Notes under the pieces: generated by a model
The model's input: the letters and a program-made list of their open reading frames with translations, nothing else
Told to the model about the DNA's origin: nothing
Database searches by the model: none
Program-made: the position numbers and the translations under genes
DNA from: Croceimicrobium sp965228705
GTDB lineage: Bacteria > Bacteroidota > Bacteroidia > Flavobacteriales > Schleiferiaceae
DNA: 64,000 bases
Assembly (NCBI RefSeq): GCF_965228705.1
Contig: NZ_OZ245832.1
Span: 3,224,001 to 3,288,000 of the forward strand
Direction of reading: 5' to 3'
Part shown: positions 53,883-62,083 of the stretch, one piece after another
Layout: each line of letters starts with the position of its first letter
Position numbering within the stretch: position 1 is the first letter of the stretch

Positions 53883-53997
53883 GCTCGGTAGTATTAAATT
53901 GCGGTTAGAGCCTTTTTAAGAAATGTAGATTTTACAATTTCCCTTTGGATTTAGCTGATTTTTAGTATATTCGAGTACTAACTAAACAGGGAAAGCT

Positions 53998-54096
53998 ATG
54001 GAAGAAGTTACTAGAAAACGTTCTGACATGGCTCAACGAGTGGGAATTGTATTAATCATTGTGGCCATTGTTGCCGTAGCACTTTCGATCACATAA
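53998..54096 (+). CDS. Tiny single-pass membrane protein 2
   Basis: The 32-residue product is MEEVTRKRSDMAQRV, then a hydrophobic stretch GIVLIIVAIVAVALSIT to the end. An AGGGAAAGC ribosome site precedes the ATG. It resembles the first tiny protein in its charged tail and helix. Its last eight bases overlap the end of the convergent HTH regulator gene. Function unknown; it may be coding or a chance frame, but the ribosome site and helix argue for coding. Confidence 0.5.
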   Translation: MEEVTRKRSDMAQRVGIVLIIVAIVAVALSIT

Positions 54097-55111
54097 AAGG
54101 ATTGGTCATTTCTATTTTGCTCTTGAGCTGATCGATTCGGGTCTTAATCCGAATGAAAAATTTATTCCTCTCTTTTTCAGATATATTGCTGATTAGAGAG
54201 GATTTTTCTTTTTGACCATTCAGGTACAGGGACATGCTCTCTGTAAGCAAGGGGTCATTGGTATTGAGATAATTCAGACCTGCGTAGGGTACGAAGTAGA
54301 GCTTCTTATTCTGATCCAGTTCCGCTAAAATATGATTGTCCATGATGAGAATTTCATGGTAATACATCTTGTATTCCGTAGCACTAAATTCTTCAGCATT
54401 GCTATGATGGGCTTTTTTACCACGCAAGGCTTGGCGATAAATCAACTTCATCATATCCTGATATTCATCACAAATGGCAATTGCTTCTTCCTTGGAATTA
54501 AGGAGGCCTGCCTCATAATAGTATTCCAGTTGGTTAAGCAAACTGAGAATGGTAGTGTCATTCCAAATTTCAACACTATTGATTTTAGAATAAGCTTCCC
54601 ATAAATCTTCTCCTAGTTTGAGTAGATCTATTGGAATCATATTAACATCGTATTGAAAGCTGTCCAATCGATCTACACCGTAAATTGATTTTAGCCACAC
54701 AAACATTTTAAAGGCGCTCAGCCGAGGGTATCGGAACTGATAATAGATGGGGATATCTTTAGCCTGATATATTAATTGATGTGACTTATAGTTCTTAATG
54801 CTGTGTAATTGAACCAGGCTGTTTTGAAGATAATTGCGGAAATCATCTAAACTGCGAATAAATGAGCCTTTTTGAAAGACCACAGATTGGTCACTTTGGC
54901 CAATCAAATGATTAAGGGGAATGCTAAAATGCCGCGCTATTACAACCGTATCATTTAGGCTTAAGTCCGTGGTTCCACGGATTCTTCTATAGGCGGAGTC
55001 TCTGCTGCAATGGAGGAGATCGGTGATAACGTCAACCAAAATTTCATGGTCGCTTACACGCTCGCGTACCATATTAAAAAATAGGCGCTGAAAATTGTTT
55101 GGGTTCTTCAT
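54089..55111 (-). CDS. HTH-domain regulator of a Bacteroidota family (paralogue 2)
   Basis: The 340-residue protein has an N-terminal helix-turn-helix region (about 22-68) with LLHCSRDSAYRRIRGTTDLS, and then the all-helical domain shared with 803-1744, including AKDIPIYYQF, SAFKMFVWLK and NSVEIWNDT. It lacks a signal peptide. The target genes are unknown. It sits beside the two tiny membrane proteins, which may be its neighbours only by chance. Confidence 0.8.
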   Translation of the reverse strand: MKNPNNFQRLFFNMVRERVSDHEILVDVITDLLHCSRDSAYRRIRGTTDLSLNDTVVIARHFSIPLNHLIGQSDQSVVFQKGSFIRSLDDFRNYLQNSLVQLHSIKNYKSHQLIYQAKDIPIYYQFRYPRLSAFKMFVWLKSIYGVDRLDSFQYDVNMIPIDLLKLGEDLWEAYSKINSVEIWNDTTILSLLNQLEYYYEAGLLNSKEEAIAICDEYQDMMKLIYRQALRGKKAHHSNAEEFSATEYKMYYHEILIMDNHILAELDQNKKLYFVPYAGLNYLNTNDPLLTESMSLYLNGQKEKSSLISNISEKERNKFFIRIKTRIDQLKSKIEMTNPFM

Positions 55112-55366
55112 ACTCTGCAGCGGTAAAATTATTATAAATCCTTGTTTCTGCGGAAGTAAGAAGTATTCATATATGACAAAGCTGTATTATTTCGCGCCAT
55201 AAGCCTGGTTTGAACCTAAAAAATGCAGTTCTCGTAAAGTAAAAGAAATTAAGTTGCAGATTTTGCCAATCTCCATTTTTAATATCGACTTCCTTTGCTT
55301 AATTAGAATGGGTCGCAGATATTGCTTATCTTGGAACTAATCTGGGGGAGATTAAATTTTGCGGAG

Positions 55367-55690
55367 ATGATGGAGCAGAAAACCTACAAAAGCTTAAAAG
55401 AGTTTTACCCCTTTTACCTTACGGAACATCAGGATGGCACCTGTAGAATATTGCATTTTATTGGCACGGGATTAGTCCTGCTCAGTTTCTTAATCTTCTT
55501 ATTGACTTTCAATTTCTGGTTTTTGGGCATTATTCCCTTTTTGGGATATGGTTTTGCCTGGGTCGGGCATTTCTTTTTTGAACAAAACAAACCAGCCACA
55601 TTTCAGTACCCAGGCTATAGTTTGGCCAGTGACTTTATTATGTTTTGGGATCTTTTAAGAGGTAAGGAAGCGTTTTATCCAAGGAAATAG
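55367..55690 (+). CDS. DUF962/Mpo1-like membrane protein
   Basis: This 107-residue protein has two membrane segments and the DUF962 pattern YLTEHQDGTCRILHFIGTG near its start, plus GYGFAWVGHFFFEQNKP. In yeast the homologue Mpo1 is a dioxygenase in fatty-acid alpha-oxidation, with histidines as metal ligands (here His in LTEHQ, LHFIG and VGHFF). The bacterial role is not shown. I used the ATG at 55367; the next ATG at 55370 is possible. Confidence 0.85.
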   Translation: MMEQKTYKSLKEFYPFYLTEHQDGTCRILHFIGTGLVLLSFLIFLLTFNFWFLGIIPFLGYGFAWVGHFFFEQNKPATFQYPGYSLASDFIMFWDLLRGKEAFYPRK

Positions 55691-55830
55691 TCTCAAAAGG
55701 AGATTAATATGAAATTTATTCCCAATACGGGAAATTGATGAAATACAGAATGATTTTAAGTGCCTGTAAATCAGAAATATAGTAATTTGGCACCCTCTCT
55801 GTTATTAAATGGCATGTCTAAAAACCCCTA

Positions 55831-58035
55831 ATGATGAAATTAGTCGCCAAATCTTCTTTACTAATTGCATTTGCACTCTTCTTCACTTCTTGTGAAAAAG
55901 ATCAAAACAACAATTCCGGTCCAGCTGCTGTGGGTCAAAGCAGTTCTACTATGGACTTGAAAATTCCTAATGGATTTAATTTTGAAACCACCGAGAGTGT
56001 AAGCCTCGATCTGAATATTGATCAGGCTCCTTTAAATGCGCGTTATTTAGTTAAGGTATATACCGAAAACCCATCGGTAATTGCCTCTCCCATTTATCAA
56101 GCCTTTATTTCCAATGGTGCCCGTTTAAATACAGCACTTACCATTCCTACAGGATTGCAACAACTGTATTTAGTAATGCAGGCTCCAGATGGATCCAGCT
56201 TCTTAACCATTGTTCCCAAGGCTAAGAACATCAGCCATACTTTCTATCGCTCTAAGAATAAAGCACAGGTAGAAAGTTTTGGAAGTCCTGATTGTGTTAG
56301 TGGTTGTGATCACAGCCAAAGCCATTCCAATTGGTGGGAGGCTAATATTGAAGACGATATTTACTGTGTAACGGGTAGCTATAATGGCAGTGGTGGAATC
56401 ACAGTTAAAAATGGAGCGATCCTTCGTCTTTGTGGCAGTGGATCTATTCCTAATATCACCTTAAATGAAGGACAGATTCAAATTGTTGCCGGAGCAAATG
56501 TTACCGTAAATAATTTTAATATCAATTCCCACAGTGATAATGAATTGGTGGTGTATCAGGGAGCTACCCTAACCATCACCAACTGGTTTTCACCCAATGC
56601 GGATGTGGTGAACTACGGAACCATGAATGTTGCAGCCTTGAACTTAAACTCTGGGGCTGACCTTGAAAACCATGGCGATTTTACCGTGACCACTACCAAC
56701 TATTGTTCATTTAACGGTGATGTAGATAATTACGGAACTTTAATCGTTTCAGGAAATGCTTCCATTAACAGCGGTTCCAAATTTGAGAACTATTGTGGTT
56801 TATACTTCAATGGTGACTTGCAACATAATGGCGAAATCAAATGCTACTCCTATACTAAGGTTGGGGGTAAATGGACCATTAATGGCGGCGCTAAGCACGA
56901 AATGAAAAACGGCGCTATGGCTGTTTGCGAAGATTTAATGCTCAATGGTAAAATTGAAGGAAAGGGAAGTACCTCACTCTTTAAGGTGAACGATCGTTCA
57001 GATGCAAACTGGGGTGCCGAGATTAAGAAAAACATCCAATTCTGTGATGTTAACGGTATTGAAAATGTGGCCGCTCGCAACTTCAAAGATGGCGCTGCGG
57101 AAGGCTGTAGCTTAGTGATTCCAAGTGATGCCTGTAACCCGGAAGGAAACGGCCAGCCTCAGGTGGCTGATGCGGATAATGACGGAGTGGCTGATGAATT
57201 AGATGCCTATCCTAATGATGCCAGCCGTGCGGCAAACTCTTACTTCCCATCTGAGAATAGTTATGGAACTGTTGCCTACGAAGATTTATGGCCTGCCTTT
57301 GGCGATTACGACTTCAATGACCTGGTGGTAGATTACCGTTATCAGCAAGTATTAAACGCCGATAATGAGGTGGTAGACTTAAAAGCTCGTTTTGTGTCTC
57401 GTGCAATGGGAGGGTCTTTGGATAATGGCTTCGGTATCGCTTTGGATATTGCTCCAGGCGTGATCAGCTCGGTTAGTGGAACTCGTTATTTCAACAGTTT
57501 GATAAGCACAAATGCAAATGGTACCGAGAGTGGCCAGTCTAAAGCTGTGATTATTGTGTATGATGATGCTTCTCAAGTATTGGTAAATAATACCGGTCAG
57601 GCTTTCGTAAATACGGTTAGTGGTAATCCTACCGTGGCACCTGATACTACAGATATTACCATCAACTTTAGCAGTGCTCAAACCGCCGCTTCTTTAGGAA
57701 CCGCTCCTTACAATCCTTTCATCTTTGTGAATCAGACACGTGGTCGTGAGGTGCACCTTGCCGGTGAAGCACCAACAGATTTAGCAGATGCAAGTTTATT
57801 TGGTACTCTTGATGATGATACCGATCCTAACAGTGCAGATGATACCTATAAAAGTGCGAACAACTTACCTTGGGCTATCCACGTTGTTGGAGGATTTAAC
57901 TACCCGGAAGAGCGAGTGGATATCTCTCAAGCTTATAATTACTTCAGTGTGTGGGCTCAGTCTGGTGGTGTATCTTACACTACCTGGTATGACGATCAAC
58001 CTGGATATTTAAATATTTCTGATCTGTATCAATAG
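55831..58035 (+). CDS. LruC-domain lipoprotein with calcium-type repeat
   Basis: The 734-residue protein has a lipoprotein signal with lipobox FFTSC (Cys21). A beta-rich N-terminal region follows. The middle (about 180-370) has repeated strands with NYGTMNVAALNLNSGADLE-like units, probably a beta-helix. An Asp-rich calcium-type repeat DADNDGVADELDAYPND (about 448-464) precedes a LruC (DUF4842) domain with DYDFNDLVVDYR. It is predicted to be on the outer surface. Function unknown. It ends before a bidirectional terminator. Confidence 0.88.
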   Translation: MMKLVAKSSLLIAFALFFTSCEKDQNNNSGPAAVGQSSSTMDLKIPNGFNFETTESVSLDLNIDQAPLNARYLVKVYTENPSVIASPIYQAFISNGARLNTALTIPTGLQQLYLVMQAPDGSSFLTIVPKAKNISHTFYRSKNKAQVESFGSPDCVSGCDHSQSHSNWWEANIEDDIYCVTGSYNGSGGITVKNGAILRLCGSGSIPNITLNEGQIQIVAGANVTVNNFNINSHSDNELVVYQGATLTITNWFSPNADVVNYGTMNVAALNLNSGADLENHGDFTVTTTNYCSFNGDVDNYGTLIVSGNASINSGSKFENYCGLYFNGDLQHNGEIKCYSYTKVGGKWTINGGAKHEMKNGAMAVCEDLMLNGKIEGKGSTSLFKVNDRSDANWGAEIKKNIQFCDVNGIENVAARNFKDGAAEGCSLVIPSDACNPEGNGQPQVADADNDGVADELDAYPNDASRAANSYFPSENSYGTVAYEDLWPAFGDYDFNDLVVDYRYQQVLNADNEVVDLKARFVSRAMGGSLDNGFGIALDIAPGVISSVSGTRYFNSLISTNANGTESGQSKAVIIVYDDASQVLVNNTGQAFVNTVSGNPTVAPDTTDITINFSSAQTAASLGTAPYNPFIFVNQTRGREVHLAGEAPTDLADASLFGTLDDDTDPNSADDTYKSANNLPWAIHVVGGFNYPEERVDISQAYNYFSVWAQSGGVSYTTWYDDQPGYLNISDLYQ

Positions 58036-58060
58036 ATTCAGATAGACATTGGATTCAAAC

Positions 58061-58093
58061 AAAAAGCCCCGCTGGAAACAGCGGGGCTTTTTT
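58061..58093. terminator. Bidirectional terminator
   Basis: AAAAAGCCCCGCTG (58061-58074) pairs with CAGCGGGGCTTTTT (58079-58092) around a GAAA loop. A run of T follows on both strands. It serves the LruC gene and the convergent dehydrogenase gene. Confidence 0.9.
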
Positions 58094-58113
58094 CTGCTTG
58101 ATAAAAGCAAATC

Positions 58114-59292
58114 TTATTTAAAAGCAGGGATGCCAGTTACATCCATGCCGGTAATTAAGAGGTGGATATCGTGAGTTCCTTCATAGGTAACTACCGATTC
58201 GAGGTTCATCATATGGCGCATAATGCTGTAATCGCCGGTAATTCCCATGCCGCCTAACATCTGTCGCGCTTCACGGGCAATTTTTAAGGCGATCTCAACG
58301 CTATTACGCTTGGCCATACTGATTTGCGCGCTAGTGGCTTTGCCCTCATTTTTAAGGGTTCCTAATCGCCAAACCATTAATTGGGCCTTGGTGATTTCGG
58401 TGATCATCTCTGCCAATTTCTTTTGTTGCAATTGGAAGCCAGCGATTGGGCGATCAAATTGAATACGCTCTTTCGCATAACGCAAGGCGGTATCATAGCA
58501 GTCCATAGCTGCGCCCAATGCGCCCCAGGCAATACCATAGCGAGCACTGTCGAGGCAGCTCAAAGGAGCACCTAAGCCACTACGGCCAGGTAAGATATTT
58601 TCTTTGGGAACCTTAACGTTGTCAAATACCAGTTCACCGGTGGCACTGGCACGTAAGCTCCATTTATTATGGGTTTCGGGAGTGGTAAATCCTTCCATTC
58701 CACGCTCCACGATTAAACCGTGAATACGACCTTCCTCATTCTTAGCCCATACCACTGCTACATCAGCATAGGGGGCATTGGAAATCCACATTTTGGCACC
58801 ATTCAATAAATAGTGATCCCCCATGTCTTTAAAGTTGGTGATCATGCCACTTGGGTTAGATCCAAAGTTGGGCTCGGTTAAACCGAAAGAACCTAAGAAC
58901 TCACCGCTGGCCAATTTGGGAAGGAACTTTTGTTTTTGCTCCTCACTACCATAAGCGTAAATGGGGAACATCACCAAAGAAGATTGCACGGAGCAAGTGG
59001 AGCGAACTCCGGAATCCCCCCGCTCAATTTCCTGCATCATTAAACCGTAGGAAATTTGATCTAAACCAGCCCCGCCGTATTCCTCTGGAATGTAAGGTCC
59101 GAAGGCGCCAATTTCGGCTAATCCTTTAATCAATTGCGTAGGGAATGCTGCTTTCTGAGCAAAGTCCTCAATGATAGGGCTTACTTCTTTTTTTACCCAA
59201 TCGCGGGTTGCAGCTCTTACTAATTTATGCTCTTCTGATAAAAGATCATCTACGCCGTAATAGTCAGGCGACTCGAATAAATCACTAGCCAT
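58114..59292 (-). CDS. gcdH: Glutaryl-CoA dehydrogenase-type acyl-CoA dehydrogenase
   Basis: This flavoenzyme oxidises and decarboxylates glutaryl-CoA to crotonyl-CoA in lysine and tryptophan degradation. The 392-residue protein has the substrate-side GVRSTCSVQSSLVMFPIYAY, ARYGIAWGALGA, QMLGGMGI and the catalytic base Glu371 in YEGTHDIH, close to human GCDH. I chose the ATG at 59292; a longer frame from 59310 would start upstream of the predicted transcript. A TATTTTTG box lies at 59308-59315. Confidence 0.93.
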   Translation of the reverse strand: MASDLFESPDYYGVDDLLSEEHKLVRAATRDWVKKEVSPIIEDFAQKAAFPTQLIKGLAEIGAFGPYIPEEYGGAGLDQISYGLMMQEIERGDSGVRSTCSVQSSLVMFPIYAYGSEEQKQKFLPKLASGEFLGSFGLTEPNFGSNPSGMITNFKDMGDHYLLNGAKMWISNAPYADVAVVWAKNEEGRIHGLIVERGMEGFTTPETHNKWSLRASATGELVFDNVKVPKENILPGRSGLGAPLSCLDSARYGIAWGALGAAMDCYDTALRYAKERIQFDRPIAGFQLQQKKLAEMITEITKAQLMVWRLGTLKNEGKATSAQISMAKRNSVEIALKIAREARQMLGGMGITGDYSIMRHMMNLESVVTYEGTHDIHLLITGMDVTGIPAFK

Positions 59293-59307
59293 GAAATCAA
59301 TTTTGAG

Positions 59308-59315
59308 CAAAAATA
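59308..59315 (-). promoter_or_regulatory. -7 box TATTTTTG for gcdH
   Basis: On the minus strand TATTTTTG fits TAnnTTTG and lies 15 nt before the ATG at 59292. The transcript would begin about 10 nt upstream of the start, which excludes the longer start at 59310. Confidence 0.5.
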
Positions 59316-59366
59316 GGTATCCCGCTAAGAGAAATAAGCATATTTTTAGAACAAAATCTCTATAGT

Positions 59367-60170
59367 ATGAAGAAAAAATACGCAGTATTACTCACTTTAG
59401 GACTCAGCGTTTTTGTTGCGCATCAAGCCTATACCAATGCGGGTGGGGCGCCATCCGGAAACAGTGGTTCTCCGGCTAGTAACAACAATACCTGTGCAAG
59501 AGCAGGTTGTCACAATGGTCCAGCGGCAGCAGGTCAGAGTATTAGTATTAATACCAATATACCTACTGCAGGTTTTAAAGAAGACTCTGTTTATCAAATT
59601 AGTATTACCGCCGATAATAATGCGGCAAGTTCGGATCGCATGGGCTTTATGGCCAGTGTAGAATCGGCTTCCGGTCATGAAGGTAGCATCACCATTACTG
59701 ATGCTGCTCGCACTAAAAAGGCCGGTAGTTATATTACTCATACCAGCTCAGGAATTAGCGGTACTGCTGGAACCAATTCCTGGTCATTTGATTGGGATGC
59801 CGGTCAGGCTCCGGATCAAACTACCGTTTATGTAGCCGTAAATTTCACTAATCTGAATGGTAGCACTTCCGGTGATGTGATTGTAACACAAACCTTGAGT
59901 TTGGATAAGAACTTAGGTATTGGTCAAGAGGAATTGGCGGTTCAGAAACTGGCGGCCTATCCTAATCCTGCTCAAAATGAAATCACCTTGGCTTCTGGTC
60001 AGCCTTTAGAAGCGCCATTTACAGCTATTGCAGCGGATGGTAAAATGGTGGAGCTTCAGGCGGAAGCCGATAACCATCAGCATGTACGCTTAGATTTAAG
60101 TGCTCTGCCAGCAGGTTTGTATATGATCCGCGATGCGCAGGGTCATCAGGTGCAAATCTCCAAGCTTTAA
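59367..60170 (+). CDS. T9SS-secreted choice-of-anchor/reeler-like protein
   Basis: The 267-residue protein has a signal peptide, then a Gly/Ser/Asn-rich stretch with CARAGCH (Cys43, Cys48, His49), a beta-sandwich domain (about 52-190) and a type IX secretion type A sorting domain at the end, with LAAYPNPAQNEI and GLYMIRDAQG. The layout matches the choice-of-anchor V family, where a CxxCH-like haem motif is often seen. Here the cysteines are four residues apart (CX4CH), so haem attachment is uncertain. Surface function is unknown. Confidence 0.8.
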   Translation: MKKKYAVLLTLGLSVFVAHQAYTNAGGAPSGNSGSPASNNNTCARAGCHNGPAAAGQSISINTNIPTAGFKEDSVYQISITADNNAASSDRMGFMASVESASGHEGSITITDAARTKKAGSYITHTSSGISGTAGTNSWSFDWDAGQAPDQTTVYVAVNFTNLNGSTSGDVIVTQTLSLDKNLGIGQEELAVQKLAAYPNPAQNEITLASGQPLEAPFTAIAADGKMVELQAEADNHQHVRLDLSALPAGLYMIRDAQGHQVQISKL

Positions 60171-60173
60171 AAG

Positions 60174-60181
60174 TATCTTTG
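60174..60181 (+). promoter_or_regulatory. -7 box TATCTTTG four bases before the DUF4271 start
   Basis: TATCTTTG is followed by TCCC and the GTG at 60186. The four-base spacing is shared with thiL, SCO1 and DUF3109. It also supports the GTG as start. Confidence 0.55.
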
Positions 60182-60185
60182 TCCC

Positions 60186-60836
60186 GTGGGGACAGCATTA
60201 AGTCACAGAGCCAGCGATTGGATCTTGATCATAAGTTTAGCGGCCGGAACCCTTGTGGTTCTGGCTCGCTATTTTAATGCTATGCGGGTTAATCAACTAT
60301 TGCGCTTTCCCTGGCAATCGCAGGCAGAGGAATTTAGCTTAGAGTTTAATACCGGCAAGGTAGGCCTCAATGCGGATCGCTTGCTGATCATTAGCGCCTG
60401 GATTTTCTTTCCGCTTTTAATTACTGCCCTTAAGATGAAGGGTGAAAGTGCAGCGATTCTCAATTACGATTGGGCGAGCTATTTCCGAATCCTATTGATT
60501 TCGGGGCTGTATCTGATATTAAAATTATTGGTCGCTAGTGCGGTGGGATATGCTTTTGAAAGAGAAGAAGAAATCTTAAAAGGGCAAAACCTGGCTTTGG
60601 CGCATTTTACCTGGTTGGCTTTGGTAGGAGGAGCCCTGGCTTTTGTACTTTACTTTTTACCCCTGGGATCCTGGCAATTTTACCTTCTGGTTCTGCCGCT
60701 GGTCTTGGTTGGGCTTATATTCCTGATTCGCAGTGTACTTTATTGTCTACGCATAGGCTTTAATACAAGCTATATTATTTTATACCTTTGCGCGCTGGAA
60801 ATAATACCCTTGTTTTTCCTGTATAGCTTAGTTTGA
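60186..60836 (+). CDS. DUF4271 integral membrane protein
   Basis: The 216-residue protein has about six membrane segments and the DUF4271 layout seen upstream of hemD in Flavobacteria. The start is a GTG at 60186, four bases after the -7 box. It has SWQSQAEEFSLEFNTG-like soluble loop near residue 50 and FTWLALVGGALAFVLYF in the membrane. Function unknown. It probably forms one unit with hemD (49-bp gap). Confidence 0.87.
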   Translation: MGTALSHRASDWILIISLAAGTLVVLARYFNAMRVNQLLRFPWQSQAEEFSLEFNTGKVGLNADRLLIISAWIFFPLLITALKMKGESAAILNYDWASYFRILLISGLYLILKLLVASAVGYAFEREEEILKGQNLALAHFTWLALVGGALAFVLYFLPLGSWQFYLLVLPLVLVGLIFLIRSVLYCLRIGFNTSYIILYLCALEIIPLFFLYSLV

Positions 60837-60885
60837 AAGTCATCTAAGCTCTTAATATTCAAGGGTTAATAAAATTAGCTGCGCT

Positions 60886-61632
60886 GTGAAGGTAAAATCC
60901 ATTCTGGTATCGCAACCCGAGCCTCAAACCGAAAACTCACCTTATTTCGACTTGGCGAATAAGTACAAGTTGAAGGTTGACTTTATTCCTTTCATTCACG
61001 TGGCAGGAGTTGATGTAGCTGAAGTCCGAAAGCAGAAAATCAATTTGGCCAATCATACGGCGGTAATCCTTACCAGTCGTAATGCCGTAGATCATTTTTT
61101 CCGTATTGCAGAAGAGATGCGCTACACTGTACCTAATGATTTGAAATACTTCTGTACCAGTGAAGCGATTGCTTACTATTTGCAGAAATATGTGGTTTAC
61201 CGCAAGCGTAAGATTTACTTTGGTCAGAGTAAATTTCAAGATCTCGTGCCTTTATTTAAAAAGCACAAGACTGAGAAATACCTTTTACCCACTTCCGATA
61301 TTTTAAAACCACAGGTTCCAGATACCTTGGCTGAGTGCGGAGTAGATTATACTCGCGCCGTTCTTTACAATACTGTGAGCAGCGATTTGTCGCATTTAGC
61401 GGATGTGAAATATGATATCCTGGTATTCTTTAGTCCTTCCGGTATTAAGTCTCTTTTTGAGAACTTCCCTGACTTTGAACAAGGAAATACTCGCATTGCC
61501 GGTTTTGGAAATACCACGCATAAGGCGATTGAAGAAGCAGGCTTAACGGTGAATATCAAAGCACCTTCGCCTAAATTGCCATCGATGACCATGGCTATTG
61601 AGCATTACATCAAAGAGATGAACAAGAAATAA
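60886..61632 (+). CDS. hemD: Uroporphyrinogen-III synthase
   Basis: HemD closes hydroxymethylbilane to uroporphyrinogen III in haem synthesis. The 248-residue protein has the family signs: KSILVSQPEPQTEN at the start, TAVILTSRNAVDHFF, DILVFFSPSGIKSLFENF and RIAGFGNTTHKAIEEAG. The start is a GTG at 60886. The terminator at 61650 follows the stop. The gene neighbours, DUF4271 and rnpA, are common in this phylum. Confidence 0.93.
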   Translation: MKVKSILVSQPEPQTENSPYFDLANKYKLKVDFIPFIHVAGVDVAEVRKQKINLANHTAVILTSRNAVDHFFRIAEEMRYTVPNDLKYFCTSEAIAYYLQKYVVYRKRKIYFGQSKFQDLVPLFKKHKTEKYLLPTSDILKPQVPDTLAECGVDYTRAVLYNTVSSDLSHLADVKYDILVFFSPSGIKSLFENFPDFEQGNTRIAGFGNTTHKAIEEAGLTVNIKAPSPKLPSMTMAIEHYIKEMNKK

Positions 61633-61649
61633 GGCATTTTTATACCTTC

Positions 61650-61683
61650 AAGGCCGTCTCGGAATACCCAGACGGCCTTTTTT
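61650..61683 (+). terminator. hemD terminator ending four bases before the rnpA start
   Basis: AAGGCCGTCT (61650-61659) pairs with AGACGGCCTT (61670-61679) around a 10-nt loop, then a T-run to 61683. The rnpA ATG is at 61688, so rnpA needs a promoter inside the hairpin or readthrough. Confidence 0.87.
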
Positions 61684-61687
61684 GTTT

Positions 61688-62047
61688 ATGGACCAAAGCT
61701 TTCCTCCAGATGAGCGGCTGAAAAGCCCGCAGCGCATTTCCGAAATCTATACTTCGGGGACTAAGCTGAAACATTCCTTTTTTTTACTCTTTAGCTTAGC
61801 CGGGGAGGAGGAACAACATCGCATTGCCTTTGCGGTGCCGAAACGTAAAATCGCCTCGGCTGTAGGTCGAAATCGCATCAAGCGAAAGCTTAGAGAAATT
61901 TACCGCTTGCATAAAGAAGCCCTGCCTGAAGATTTGCCGCAAGACTTTATTTTGCTCTACCTTGGGTCGGCAGATTCCGATTATCACAAATTGGAAAAGG
62001 CCTACCTTAAACTCTGGGAGAAATGGCACAATGCGCCTAAGGTGTAG
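61688..62047 (+). CDS. rnpA: Ribonuclease P protein component
   Basis: RnpA is the protein cofactor of RNase P, which trims the 5' end of tRNA precursors. The 119-residue protein has the signature RNRIKRKLREIYR (61-73) and the IAFAVPKRKI strand. I chose the ATG at 61688; an upstream TTG at 61682 lies in the terminator tail. It is not next to rpmH as in many bacteria. The S41 protease follows after 36 bp. Confidence 0.92.
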   Translation: MDQSFPPDERLKSPQRISEIYTSGTKLKHSFFLLFSLAGEEEQHRIAFAVPKRKIASAVGRNRIKRKLREIYRLHKEALPEDLPQDFILLYLGSADSDYHKLEKAYLKLWEKWHNAPKV

Positions 62048-62083
62048 CCGTTTTACCTAAATTAGCAATCTTAGATTTCCCGC

